DNA of 64,000 nt from Ahaetulla prasina (GCF_028640845.1 NC_080546.1:83570257-83634256); one strand, 5' to 3'; numbered from the stretch's first letter, positions 30,373 through 40,641 are shown. Translations and numbers: made by a program. Notes: generated by a model from the sequence alone, not told the origin.

Positions 30373-30986
30373 TGTTGTGGTCTGCCAGCAGCCTGCGGAG
30401 CTGGCAGCGGAGTCGGACAATGAGGAGGCTGGGGAGGACAATGGGCCAGTCCTGGAGTCAGGGGAAGGCCCGGACGAGGGCTCTGTGTCATAGACAGAGA
30501 TGGAGCCAGGGCCATCTGGGAGCAATGCACGGACTCCAGAACCTCCAGAGGCGGACAGCAGAGAGGCAAAGGAACAGGAGGAGCCTGTTCCTAGTGCACG
30601 CATGCGAAGAGCTGCCAGAAGGCAAGATCAGCTAAAGCAAAAAGGACGACTGGGGAGTAAGGGCAGGATATGATTGGCCACTCCCATAAGGCTTAAAAGA
30701 GCAGCAATGGCTGTTGGGCTCTTTGTAGGAAAGCAACATTGCTACAATTCTTTCTTGTCAGTTCCTGTTTCTGAACATTGTGGGGCTTTGCCAAGAAAAG
30801 CCTTTGGCAGGGTGCCAAAGAAGACAAAGGTTTGTGATAAGGTCGAAGGGCTTCTTCTGAAGGACTTTGTTTTGGACTTAATTTGGACTAAGCTGAGAAG
30901 GAAGTAATTCTCAGCTGTTCTAATAAAATATGTTTATTTAGGACTGATTGTGTCTGGTAATAACTACTTGGGCCTGGGTCACAACA
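30373..30986 (+). mobile_element. Solo LTR, subfamily G (copy 2)
   Basis: 614 bp, TGTTGTGGTC start and CACAACA end, with a perfect 5-bp duplication tgcag (30368-30372 and 30987-30991). The frame from base 2 begins QQPAELAAESDNEEAGED, has one stop at 30493, and continues in the same frame through EPPEADSREAKEQEEPVP to a basic RMRRAARRQDQLKQKG end. TATA-like 'cttaaaagag' near 30692; 'aataaaatatg' near 30922 as a polyadenylation signal. Confidence 0.92.
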
Positions 30987-30991
30987 TGCAG

Positions 30992-31245
30992 CTCTATCTG
31001 ACTGAAGATCTTTAAAGCCCAGTGTGTTTTATAAGATGAACCCGTTCAATCAGAAAAAAAGTACCACTGAATGCAGTAAAATCCACTCCTGTGCAGAGAA
31101 ACCTAACTCTGAGATTTCTTGTATAAATTGGTCTGTTTGGCAACCTGTGTTTAAGACTGAAATTTGTACTCCCAGTGTTAAGTGTCTGCACTTGTCACAT
31201 GGGTTCAAGCCCAGCTCCGGCTCGACATATGATGCTACAGGGATA
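30992..31245. other. No recognised feature
   Basis: Unique-looking short gap. Confidence 0.45.
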
Positions 31246-31356
31246 CGAATAGAACAGAATAGAACAGAACAGAACAGAACAGAAGAAAACAGAACAGAAC
31301 AGAACAGAACAGAACAGAACAGAATAGAATAGAATAGAATAGAATAGAATAGAATA
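31246..31356 (+). repeat. AGAAC / AATAG pentamer array (left part)
   Basis: AGAAC units pass into AATAG units. The array continues at 31617-31650 after a SINE, so the SINE landed inside the microsatellite tail of a CR1/L3 LINE. Confidence 0.93.
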
Positions 31357-31616
31357 GGGGCTGTGATAGCTCAGGCTGTAAGAAGCCTGTTATTAGAACA
31401 GAGCAGCCTGCAATTACTGCAGGTTCAAGCCCGGCCCAAGGTTGACTCAGCCTTCCATCCTTTATATGGTAGGTAAAATGAGGACCCAGATTGTTGGGGG
31501 GGGCAATAAGTTGACTTTGTAAATATACAAATAGAATGAGATTATTGCCTTATACACTGTAAGCCGCCCTGAGTCTTCGGAGAAGGGCGGGATATAAATG
31601 TAAATAAATAAAAAAA
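31357..31616 (+). mobile_element. tRNA-derived SINE with L2-type 3' tail (copy b)
   Basis: Head 'ggggctgtgatagctcagg', B-box-like 'ggttcaagcccgg', core 'cagattgttggggggggcaa', tail 'taagccgccctgagtcttcg' plus 'gagaagggcgggatataaat' and AAATAA units. It is inserted inside an AATAG array, whose repeats hide the exact target duplication. Confidence 0.85.
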
Positions 31617-31705
31617 AAATAGAATAGAATAGAATAGAATAGAATAGAATTTTTTATTGGCCAAGTGTGATTGGACACACAAGGAATTTATCTTGTTGCA
31701 TCATT
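31617..31705 (-). mobile_element. CR1/L3 'Snake1-like' 3' end with AATAG tail
   Basis: AATAG units followed by 'ttttttattggccaagtg' and 'attggacacacaaggaattt'. Only about 55 bp of LINE sequence remains. Confidence 0.72.
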
Positions 31706-31850
31706 TCTTTCCAACAATCTTTGCTTTTTAGTCAAGTCACTGGTTTGTATAACTTTTGTGGAATGGTTCTTCAAAGTCCAGTTGCCTCTTGAAAAAGCAC
31801 CTTTGGGACAACCCTGACCTAGATGACTGAGAGTCTCCACAGACACCCAA
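31706..31850 (+). mobile_element. Penelope-like right arm fragment, no ribozyme
   Basis: It has 'aaagtccagttgcctcttga', 'agcacctttgggacaa', 'cctagatgactgagagtct' and 'ccacagac', matching the right arms at 17588, 46478 and 58559. The hammerhead segment is absent. The first 70 bp match 28786-28862. Confidence 0.5.
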
Positions 31851-31924
31851 TGTGAAAAAGATTTCTTCTTCCTGACTATTTAAAATCTTGTAGAAAGTAG
31901 AAGCTACTATAGAAGCATTCTGGG

Positions 31925-32175
31925 CGAGACTAAGACAAGAACTTCTTTAGAACTAAGAACAAGAACTAAGAAGAAATTACCTCAGAGTGAGCGCAACCAA
32001 CCAGTGGAAAAATGTGCCTTCAGAAGTTGTGGGTGCTCCATCATAGAGTTTTTGAAGAAAAAAAAATTAGACAACCATCTATCTAAAATGGTATAGGGTC
32101 TCCTGCTTGAACAGTGGATTGGACTAGAAGACCTCCAAGGCCCCCTCCAACGTTATTATTCTATGTTCTATGAAT
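31925..32175 (+). pseudogene. CR1 LINE 3' end (copy 6)
   Basis: A degraded end of ORF2 ('gaagaaattacctcagagtg') and a 3' UTR with 'ttggactagaagacctccaa', ending TTATTATTCTATG. Frames are broken. Confidence 0.8.
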
Positions 32176-32390
32176 ATTTGAAAGGATATTATCTTGGATA
32201 TTTTAAGTGGTTGGCTAAGATTCACATGAAGTGGGGATGGAAGAATGCTGAGATCTGAGTAATTATATTGTCCTTGAAGACATTCTTTCTTTCCAGTGAA
32301 GCAAAATCGAAGTAAACGACTCTAAGAAATGAGATAGGAGGCCATTTTTGGGACTTTTTGCTTAGACTATATGTGAAAAAAAAATACACT

Positions 32391-32891
32391 TACCATATTT
32401 TTCAGACTATAAGACACACCTTTTTCCCACCTAAAAGGGGGTTAAAATTTGGGTGCGTCTTATACACCGAATGTAGCCACACCCACCCACTGGCCCCCAC
32501 CCTTTAGCCTCCCAGCAATTTACCTCCTTGCAGCAAGCAGCAAGAAAAAACAGCCCATTTCAGCTTCAGCACAGCCTAATTAGCACAAGGTGATTGTCCC
32601 TTGGATCGGCCTCCCAACTCATCTGTTTCAGGCTGCAGGGATTGCCATGGCCTATTGCTGTGCAGGCCTCTGCTGCTTGCTGCAAGGAGGTAAATTGCTG
32701 GGAGCAGATTTTTTTTTCTTGTGCTAATCAAGCTATGCTGAAAACTAAAATGAAAGTAAAGCAGGCTGTTTGCTGTTTGCTGCAATGAGGCAAAATTGCT
32801 GGGAGGCAGATTTCTTTTTCTTGTTTTCCTCACCAAAAAAGGTAGGTGTTTCTTATAGTCCGGAGTGTCTTATACTCCAAAAAATACGGTA
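32391..32891. mobile_element. Non-autonomous TIR DNA transposon, superfamily uncertain
   Basis: The left end 'taccatatttttcagacta' and right end 'actccaaaaaatacggta' form imperfect inverted repeats, each followed inward by a TATAAGACAC-type motif. The interior contains an internal inverted pair (the 'tgcaaggaggtaaattgctg' motif near 32681 and its complement near 32515) and no transposase. No clear target duplication was seen. Confidence 0.65.
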
Positions 32892-32975
32892 CATTTTTGG
32901 TTTAATTTTGCTCAGAATCAGGGAAGAAAAAGTTCCCATGGTTTTAAAAATAATTCACAAATTGTAAAAATTACT

Positions 32976-33550
32976 AAATTTTAGTAAAATTTAATAAAGT
33001 TCCTACCACAATTTTTCTTATTGGGAATTATTACGGACTGTACAATAATTGAGACTAAGTTGATTTTAAATTTAATAACAGTGGCAAGACTACTGATAGG
33101 ACAATACTGGAAGAAAAAAGAGTTACCTACAATAGAAGAATGGATATTGAAAGTTGCTGATTTGGCTGAGATGGCTAAAATCTCATCCTTTTTGAAAGAC
33201 ACTGTACAAGAAAAATATCTAACTGAATGGAAAAAATGGATTGAATATATGCAAAATAGTTATCAGATTAAGAGATTTCAGATTGCTTTTGAATGATTAG
33301 GAAGTATTTATCTTTGATTTGTATGGGGGAAGTTAGGATTTGAGAAGAAGGGGAGGATTATAATTTGTGTTAGGGAAAATTTAACGAATGATTGTTTTTT
33401 CTTTTGAACTATACCTTGTGTTTCTTCTGGGAAGTCGGGGGGCGGGGGGAGGGAAAAGGGTGGTTTTGGAGGGAGGGGGGAAGGGATGGAGTGAGGGGGG
33501 AAAGGGGGGTGAAAATTTTTGTAAAAACTTTTTCAATAAAAAATAATAAT
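32976..33550 (+). pseudogene. L1 LINE ORF2 end and 3' UTR (copy c)
   Basis: The frame 33021-33296 encodes the last 91 residues of an ORF2 very like 12960-16989 (LILNLITVARLLIGQYWKKK, then LPTIEEWILKVADLAEMAK). The 3' UTR has a G-rich tract at 33430-33510 and ends TTTTTCAATAAAAAATAATAAT. A 27-bp target duplication beginning aataattcacaaattgtaaa flanks it at 32949-32975 and 33551-33577. Confidence 0.92.
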
Positions 33551-34466
33551 AATAATTCACAAATTGTAAAAATTACTTGTCCCTTCTGCCATCTCAAACT
33601 TCAGTGAGGCTACTCTTGAAAACCTTTCAAAGATGTGGCTATATAAATGTCAGGGAAGCTGAATGCAGCAACTATGAAATCAAAATTTTGTGGTTACTGG
33701 AAAATACTGTCATTTTGTCCTAAACTGTTGACCCCTTTGATTTTTCCATATTTTTTTAAAGCAGACTTTTCAGTGTGTTAGTCATCATCTGATATTTGTA
33801 ATTGCAAAGAATTGAGGCCCTTGAATTCTGGTGCTGGAGAAGACGCCTGCGAGTCCCTTGGACTGCAAGGTGATCAAACTGGTCAGTACTAGAGGAGATC
33901 AACCCTGACTGCTCTTTAGAAGGCCAGATCCTGAAAATGAAACACAAATATTTTGGCCACTTAATGAGAAGGAAGGACTCCCTGGAGAAGAGCCTAATGC
34001 TGGGAAAGATTGAGGGCAAAAGAAAAAGGGGACGACAGAGAATGAGGTGGCTGGATGGAATCACTGAAGCAGTCGGCGTGATCTTAAATGGACTTCAGAG
34101 GATGGTAGAGGACAGGAAGGCCTGGAGGAACATTGTCCATGGGGTTGTGATGGGCTGGACACAAATTCACAACTAACAGCAAACCATACTTTACGTACCT
34201 GAATAAAATGCAAAAATGCTTTGAAAAAAAAATAGAAAATTTTTCTCTCGTATTTTATATAACTTTCACTGTTTTACCATTGTATAAAATACAAATACAA
34301 ATACAAATAGGAAATTAAGGGAAGGAAAAAGAAAAGGGGAAAGAAAATATGAGGTGCAATGGTAGAAAGAAAAGAATCATTGACTTTCAACTCTCTTTAG
34401 CACAGTACAAAATAACAACATTACAACCTCAACTTTTTACTTTTACACATTAGTAAGTGTATATAC
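33281..34466. repeat. 1.2-kb duplicated segment, copy 1 (left of gypsy)
   Basis: It contains the last part of the L1 copy, its right target duplication, a Bov-B fragment and unique AT-rich DNA. It is repeated at 38281-39459 with scattered substitutions. The left boundaries are exactly 5,000 bases apart. Confidence 0.95.
33795..34180 (+). pseudogene. Bov-B LINE C-terminal fragment (copy b)
   Basis: The 79-residue frame 33937-34176 has KYFGHLMRRKDSLEKSLMLG and GRQRMRWLDGITEAVG. Upstream codons are readable in another frame from 33810 (a FELWCWRRRLRV-like block), so a frame break lies near 33870-33930. It is part of the duplicated segment. Confidence 0.88.
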
Positions 34467-34644
34467 TGTTATGTTCGGGAAGTAACGAGGCTGGAGACCA
34501 GGGTAGTGACAACAGCTCTTTAATATAGGGTGAACCCAGCAACCTGGCTGGGGAAAAACCTCTCCTTATATACTGTTTAACCAGCGGCTTCAACCAATCA
34601 GCAACGTGCTTGTTTCCCGCCAAAACAATTAAAGATACATAACA
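34467..34644 (-). mobile_element. 3' LTR of the gypsy element
   Basis: Inverted terminal motifs TGTTATG and CATAACA, TATA box near 34564-34571, and an adjacent polypurine tract define it. At 178 bp it is much shorter than the A-G solo LTRs, has no open frame, and does not match them beyond the TGTT start. Confidence 0.9.
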
Positions 34645-34926
34645 CTCCTCCCCTCCCAGAAAACACTTTACCACTATTTACATATTATTTACATGTTATT
34701 TTTCGACGTAGTCACGCAAATAACCTGGGCGTCTCCTAATTCTTTCGGACCTGCGCGGTTCAGTCCTGGGTGGTGTTTTGAGCTGGTCGGAGGGGCTTTT
34801 TTCTCCTCCCAGCTCTTTCTCTAGGCCATCGGGCCCTGGATTACTGGCAGTCTCTTTTTCTTGGCCCTCCGGCCTTGGATTACTTTTGGAGTTTTCCCTG
34901 CTGTTTCCATCGGGAACCTGATGGCA

Positions 34927-35830
34927 TCACTGGACCTCCGGGACCTCAGCTAAGTCTTGCGCCTCCCCCGGGTTATGGTCAGCTGTGGGTTCAAATAAGG
35001 AGTGGTCATGATCTGTCTCATTTAGTTCGGGTTGTTCAGTTATTCGTTTCCTTATCTGATCTATGTGGTGCCTCCATACTCGGTTGTCTTGTAACTCAAC
35101 CAAGTATGACTTTGGACCGGTTGCTTTTATGATTTGCCCTGCGAGCCAACTTGGGCCGTCCCCATAGTTGCGGGCCCACACTCGGTCGCCTATGCCCATT
35201 TCTCTCGTTTTTTCTAGTTCCCCCTTGTAACCCTCTGGTGTGTAATGGGGATTCAAACGGTCAAGTGGGCACCGGAGCTTCCGTCCCATCAATAATTCGG
35301 CTGGGCTTCTGCCTGTAGCAGTGCTTGGGGTTCTGTGCTGAACGGCCAGAAAGAAATCTATCTTTGTTTGCCAGTCACCTGGCTTGAGCCTGGACAATGC
35401 CTCCTTAGCGCTCCGGACGGAACGCTCTGCAAGGCCATTCGGCGCGGGGTGGAAAGGCGAGAGGGCATGTCGGATGCCCTCCTCTGCCAAGTATTCTCAA
35501 ACTGGGCTGCCGTGAATTGCGGGCGTTGTCGGACACCAGAGTGTCAGGCAACCCGTGGATTGCGAATAGGTGGCGCAGGGCTGCGATTACTGCCTCGGCC
35601 GTAGTGGATTTCATGAGTATGATCTCCAACCATTTAGAGAATGCGTCGACAACCACTAGGAAGGTTTGGCCGTGGAAGGGGCCAGCAAAATCAATGTGGA
35701 TTCTTGACCAGGGCCCTTGGGGTTTTCCCATTCCTGACTGGGGCCGTTGGGGTAGAGGTCTGGACTCTTGGCAAGCCTGGCATTTCCCTACCCTCTCAGC
35801 AATCTCTGAGTCCATGAGTGGCCACCACAC
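34927..35830 (-). pseudogene. gypsy integrase (broken)
   Basis: Two overlapping reverse frames carry the DNA-joining enzyme. The first (35830-35405) has the last part of the HHCC zinc domain (CQACQ) and the catalytic core start HIDFAGPFHGQTFLVVVDAF, with the second Asp in LVSDN. The second (35490-34927) has the catalytic Glu in PNGLAERSVRSAKEALSRL, the RSPAELLMGRKLR block and the C-terminal DNA-binding region WRHHIDQIRKR. A frameshift near 35490-35510 separates the second Asp from the Glu. No chromodomain is visible in the tail. Confidence 0.88.
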
Positions 35831-35983
35831 ATAGCTTCTTGCTAGCCCTTCATCCTTACGATCCCTGGGTGACCCTCGTGGAGGAGGTCCAATACCTTTC
35901 CCTTAATTTATCCGGGATTACCACACGATCACCCCATAACAGGCACCCCTTGAGCCGAGAGCTCATCATGTTTTACAAATTCC

Positions 35984-36847
35984 TTAAACGTTCGCCCGAA
36001 GGCCACCCTCTTGTACCCAACCGAGTACAGTCCTTAACATAATGTCGGTATGATGCCGAGCCACTTCCTTAGATGTGACTGGGCCAGAGTCCAAAGAGTC
36101 AATAAGCAGGATGGGCGTCCCGGGTGGGGTCTTGATCGCCCCTGGTAGTGGGCATCTGCTTAACGCGTCCGCATGCCCCACTTCTTTTCCTGGTCGATGC
36201 TGCAGCTTGTAAGAATAAGCGGCTAAGAAAATAGTCCATCGAGTCAAACGTGGCGAAAGTGCCACAGGCGTTGGGCGGTCGCCAGCCAGTATTCCTAACA
36301 GCGGTCTGTGGTCAGTCACAATTTCAAAGTCTCGCCCAAAAACATATTCGTGAAATTTTTTCACCCCTGACACGATTGCTAGCACTTCCTTATCTAACTG
36401 GCTATAGTTCCTCTCTGGGGAGGACATCGTTCTGGAGTAGAAGGCTATAGGGGCTTCTGTGCCGTTTGGCAATCTGTGGCTGAGTACAGCCCCACCCGTA
36501 AGGGAGGCATCGCAAACCAACACTAGTGGCAATGAGCTATGGTACTGGATGAGCAGGCTGTCGCCGAGAGCAGGTTTTTACTGCTTGAAAGCCCTACTTT
36601 CCGACTTCCCCAAGACCAAGCAGTATTTTTCCTAGAAGCTTATGCAGCGGTTCAGCAACGTCGCTTTGTTTTTAAAAACCGCGTAAAAATTCACTAGCCC
36701 CAGGAATGACTGTAGCTCTGTTTTGTTTTTGGGCGCTGGAGCCTTTCTGATTGCCTTGACCTTGCTCTCAGTGGGGTGAATTCCTTTCTTGTCTATTCGG
36801 TAGCCCAAGAATTCGACGGATTCTACCCCTATCTGGCATTTGTTCAC
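35984..36847 (-). pseudogene. gypsy RT thumb and RNase H (broken)
   Basis: The reverse frame 36847-36632 reads the RT thumb and connection (EFLGYRIDKKGIHPT, then KTELQSFLGLVNFY). The frame 36532-35984 reads RNase [18 protein letters not shown] with the first catalytic Asp, [15 protein letters not shown] with the Glu, and [12 protein letters not shown] with another Asp, followed by [20 protein letters not shown]. Between them (36540-36630) sequence is damaged and frames shift. RNase H would degrade the RNA template during cDNA synthesis. Confidence 0.87.
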
Positions 36848-36848
36848 T

Positions 36849-38280
36849 TTAACCTTTAGTCCGCTGACGGAAAATGCCCAGAACTTTTCTCAAACGCTCC
36901 CCAATTCCTCTTTTTGCTGATATCAATACATCATCAGTAGGAACTACCCCTGGGAGCCCTTGCAGAAGTCGTTCCATCAAATTTTGGAACAGCCCTGGTG
37001 CCACACTCACCCCAAATTGTAATCGGGTACACTTGAAGGCCCCCCTGTGAGTTACAATCATTTGGGCTTCGGCTGTGGTGGCGTCTACGGGCAGTTGTTG
37101 GTAGGCTTGAGCCAAGTCTAACTTTGCAAAGACTTGCCCTTGCCCCAAAGAGTGCAGCAAGTGTTGCACCACGGGAACTGGGTAAGCGCTTTTCTGTAAG
37201 GCTTTGTTTAGCGTCGCCTTGTAGTCAGCGCAGATTCTAATTGACCCATCTGGTTTTACTGGGGTGACGATTGGCGTCTCCCACTTTGCGTGATCGACTG
37301 GCACCAAAATCCCCTGATTTATGAGCTTATCTAGCTCCTTGTCAATTTTAGGTTTAAGGGCAAAAGGGACTCTCCTTGCCTTTAACCTAATGGGAGCTAC
37401 CTGGGGGTCTAAGTTGAAGGAAATAGGGGTCCCCTTGTACTTGCCCAGGCAGTCCTTGAAGACATCTTCGAACTCGTTCATGAGCATGTCTTTCAGGTTA
37501 CAGTCACTTCTGTAGATGCCAGTCACTCCCATGCCCAGTGCACGAAACCAGTCTAGTCCCAACAAACTAGGCAGGGTCCCTTCGACGATCGTGATGGGCA
37601 GGGTCTTCTTGTGTGGTCCGTACTCGACTCGGACGGAGGTGGTCCCTCGAACAGGGATGCGATTCCCTTGGTAGTCGTGGACTCGTAGCCGTTGTGTTTG
37701 CAGGTGGCGCTTCACGACTGACGGCAGTGACTTCGCCAAAGTGTCCCAGGACATGATGGTGATCGCTGACCTGGTGTCCTCTTCGAGCCGGCACCGTACT
37801 CCTTCTATTTTGGGTTTGGTGAAGATCTTCTTCTCCACCCGGGTTGAGGCGCGGCCTATGACCACCGTCGTTTGGTTTGAATCCGCGCCTTTTTTGTTTG
37901 AGCCAATCGCGGATCGCCTTGCCGATCCCGTGCTCTGATTGGCCGATTTGAATTTTCGGCGGGAAGGTTGGGGAGCTCGACAGACTTGAGCTAGGTGCCC
38001 TTTCTTCTCGCACCGCCGACATGTTGCGTCCTTGAACTTGCAGCGTTGGCGCTGGTGTTGACCCCCGCAACTTCCGCATTCGTCCCGGTTCTCTTGGTCC
38101 CGTTTCTCAGTTCGGCAAACCCCTTCCTCATCCTCACCATCAGATTCGGTTTGGATCTCTTCTTGGTGCACCGGGGTTGACTTTGTGCTTGCCTTTGGTG
38201 TGAGGGGCTTTTGCAGTGTCTCCGCCGCTTGGGTTGACATTTCATGCGCTCTGGCTTCGTCCAGGGCATTTGCCAGCGTT
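36849..38280 (-). pseudogene. gypsy gag end, protease and RT (broken)
   Basis: The open reverse frame 38240-36849 (463 residues; coding sequence continues upstream to the break at 38280) begins in the C-terminal part of gag. Two zinc knuckles lie at residues 55-67 and 74-87 (CRRCEKKGHLAQVC). The protease active site, normally DTG, reads DTR at 155-157. RT covers about 310-441, with KLDLAQAYQQ holding the first Asp (375). The YxDD box is replaced by PTDD at 434-437 and looks one residue short. Gag and pol share one frame. Function is lost. Confidence 0.88.
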
Positions 38281-39459
38281 GATTGCTTTTGAATGATTAG
38301 GATGTATTTATCTTTGATTTGTATGGGGGAAAGTTAGGATTTGAGAAGATAGGGGAGGATTATAATTTGTGTTAGGGAAAATTTAGCGAATGATTGTTTT
38401 TTTCTTTTGAACTATACCTTGTGTTTGTTCTGGGGGGCGGGGGAGGGAAGAGGGTGGTTTTGGAGGGAGGGAAGGGATGGAGTGGGGGGGGGAAAGGGGG
38501 AAAAATTTTGTAAAAACTTTTTCAATAAAAAATAATAATAATAATTCACAAATTGTAAAAATTACTTGTCCCTTCTGTCATCTCAAACTTCAGTGAGGCT
38601 ACTCTTAAAAACCTTTCAAAGATGTGGCTATATAAAGGTCAGGGAAGCTGAATGCAGCAACTATGAAATCAAAATTTTGTGGTTACTGGAAAATACTGTC
38701 ATTTTGTCCTAAACTGTTGACCCATTTGATTTTTCCATATTTTTTTAAAGCAGACTTTTCAGCGTGTTAGTCATCATCTGATATTTGTAATTGCAAAGAA
38801 TTGAGGCCCTTGAACTCTGGTGCTGGAGAAGACGCCTGTGAGTCCCTTGGACTGCAAGGTGATCAAACCGGCCAGTCCTAGAGGAGATCAACCCTGACTG
38901 CTCTTTAGAAGGCCAGATCCTGAAGATGAAACACAAATACTTTGGCCACTTAATGAGAAGGAAGGACTCCCTGGAGAAGAGCCTAATGCTGGGAAAGATT
39001 GAGGGCAAAAGAAAAAGGGGACGACAGAGAATGAGGTGGCTGGATGGAGTCACTGAAGCAGTCGGCGTGATCTTAAATGGACTTCAGAGGATGGTAGAGG
39101 ACAGGAAGGCCTGGAGGAACATTGTCCATGGGGTTGTAATGGGTTGGACACGACTTCACAACTAACAGCAAACCATACTTTACGTACCTGAATAAAATGC
39201 AAAAATGCTTTGAAAAAAAAAATAGAACATTTTTGTCTCGTTGTATTTTATATAACTTTCACTGTTTCACCATTTTATAAAATACAAATACAAATAAAAA
39301 TAGGAAATTAAGGGAAGGAAAAAGAAAAGGGGAAAGAAAATATGAGGTGCAATGGTAGAAAGAAAAGAATCATTGATTTTCAACTCTCTTTAGCACAGTA
39401 CAAGATAACAACATTACAACCTCAGCTTTTTACTTTTACACATTAGTAAGTGTATATAC
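38281..39459. repeat. 1.2-kb duplicated segment, copy 2 (right of gypsy)
   Basis: It begins at 'gattgcttttgaatgatt' exactly where gag is cut and runs to 'gtgtatatac', the base at which the gypsy LTR starts in copy 1. It then continues into 'taccacaac' without any LTR. It therefore carries what looks like the empty target site. Confidence 0.93.
38785..39165 (+). pseudogene. Bov-B LINE C-terminal fragment (copy c, duplicate of copy b)
   Basis: The frame 38926-39165 reads the same end as copy b with WLDGVTEAVG and VHGVVMGWTRLHN. It differs from copy b by a few substitutions and shares its truncation point, so it was made by duplication and not by a new insertion. Confidence 0.88.
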
Positions 39460-40102
39460 TACCACAACAAATCTATCTAATTGGCAAAACTAAAGCCAGA
39501 GTTTCATATTTTTTTCCTGTCACAAGTACAAAATCCAGAAGTGAAATCCAAATTTAAAAAAACAGAAATATATTCTCTTCTTTGAACAGAACAATCAATT
39601 TAACCATTACAGCTTTAGCTTCCTTGCTGTTCAAATATATATTTCTATTTGCACTTAAGAATATTTATAAACTATCTGTTATAAGCTATGATAGTTTAGA
39701 ATGTTTGTCTCGTTGTATAGATTGGCATATTTAGTATAGTTTTTGAAGCCAAGAGTCCATTTTATAAATTGCATGAGATTTCATTGTGTCTATTAAAAGT
39801 GCAGTGTAATATGAAAAGTCAAATTATTTGGGACTTTCAGATGGGTTTAGAAAATTTATGAGGTCTTTATGGGCAAATAAAACCATCGAATAGATTTAGA
39901 CTTCATAACTGATTTGAGAGCAGTGTGTTTGTGCCTAGGCAAACTATTGTCAACTTTTCTGAATTGTCTTAAAGGCTTCCAAGTGGCTTCCAACTGGATT
40001 CAGCAATAAAGCAATGATTCCATTCCAACTTGAGTTTGTATGACATCTTTACAGTATTTGAAGCATGTCATCTCCAGTAGCCTGGAGCCTCCAATAGCCA
40101 GC
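39460..40102. other. No recognised feature
   Basis: AT-rich unique-looking DNA. Nothing supported. Confidence 0.5.
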
Positions 40103-40284
40103 AGTGTGCAGCAGCTGCCAAAAAAGCCAACACAGTTCTGCATAAACAGAGGGATAGAATCAAGATCACATGAAGTGTTTAATACCACTTTATAATGCCT
40201 TGGTAAAGCCACACTTGGAATATTGCATCCAGTTTTGGTTGCCACGATGTAAAAAAGATGTTGAGACTCTAGAAAGAGTGCAGC
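40103..40284 (+). pseudogene. CR1 LINE internal fragment (copy 7)
   Basis: It reads 'aaaaaagccaacacagttct', 'ttataatgccttggtaaagc' and 'attgcatccagttttggttg', the part of CR1 ORF2 just upstream of that in copy 1. It ends abruptly at 'gagtgcag' where a different repeat starts, so it lacks a CR1 3' end. Confidence 0.82.
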
Positions 40285-40411
40285 TGCGATCACACACTGC
40301 TCCCAGAAGCACGAAGCTGAAGCCTGAAGATGACGAATGAGACTTCGTCAAAACGTCGCCAAGACACTTCCAATTTTACACGGGAGAAAACCCGAACAAC
40401 CAAAGACCTAC
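40285..40411 (+). mobile_element. Repeat fragment with hammerhead-like motif
   Basis: It contains 'cacacactgctcccagaag', the ribozyme-like core at 40324-40357, 'gccaagacacttccaatttt' and 'acacgggagaaaacccgaac'. A TA-rich microsatellite follows directly. The family is unidentified; Penelope-like is the best guess from the ribozyme. Confidence 0.5.
40324..40357 (+). ncRNA. Hammerhead-ribozyme-like motif, G12 lost
   Basis: CUGAAGA, one base, a 6-bp stem GACGAA/UUCGUC with loop UGAGAC, then AAAAC and GUC. The total of 34 nt and the loop and stem sizes match the motif at 46643, although the stem sequence is different. The first base of the GAAA box is A, which in hammerheads is the general-base G12, so self-cleavage should be abolished. 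Confidence 0.6.
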
Positions 40412-40496
<85 letters not shown>

Positions 40497-40558
40497 CATG
40501 TATATATATATACATGTATATATATATATACACACACACATATATATATATACATACA

Positions 40559-40640
<82 letters not shown>
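40412..40640 (+). repeat. TA / TATACA / CATA composite microsatellite
   Basis: About 230 bp of TA repeats with TATACATG variants, a CACA block near 40531-40540 and a CATA block at 40551-40587. All Tyr/Ile frames here are repeat artefacts. Confidence 0.97.

Positions 40641-40641
<1 letters not shown>

Larger units (their letters stand above)
34467..38280 (-). mobile_element. Ty3/gypsy LTR retrotransposon, 5'-truncated
   Basis: On the minus strand the order is gag end, protease, RT, RNase H, integrase, polypurine tract, 3' LTR. The 3' LTR (34467-34644, 178 bp) runs TGTTATG to CATAACA and has a 'tatataagg' TATA box. A purine tract of the form CTGGGAGGGGAGGAG abuts it (complement of 34645-34659). 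The 5' LTR, primer binding site and most of gag are missing: gag is cut at 38280 and followed directly by the second copy of the flanking segment. Several frameshifts and altered active-site residues make it non-functional. Confidence 0.93.

Noticed and set aside
33281..39459. The 1.2-kb repeats flanking gypsy as its LTRs
   Set aside because: They contain L1 and Bov-B fragments, one lacks any contact with PBS-like sequence, and the real 178-bp LTR with polypurine tract lies inside copy 1's border.
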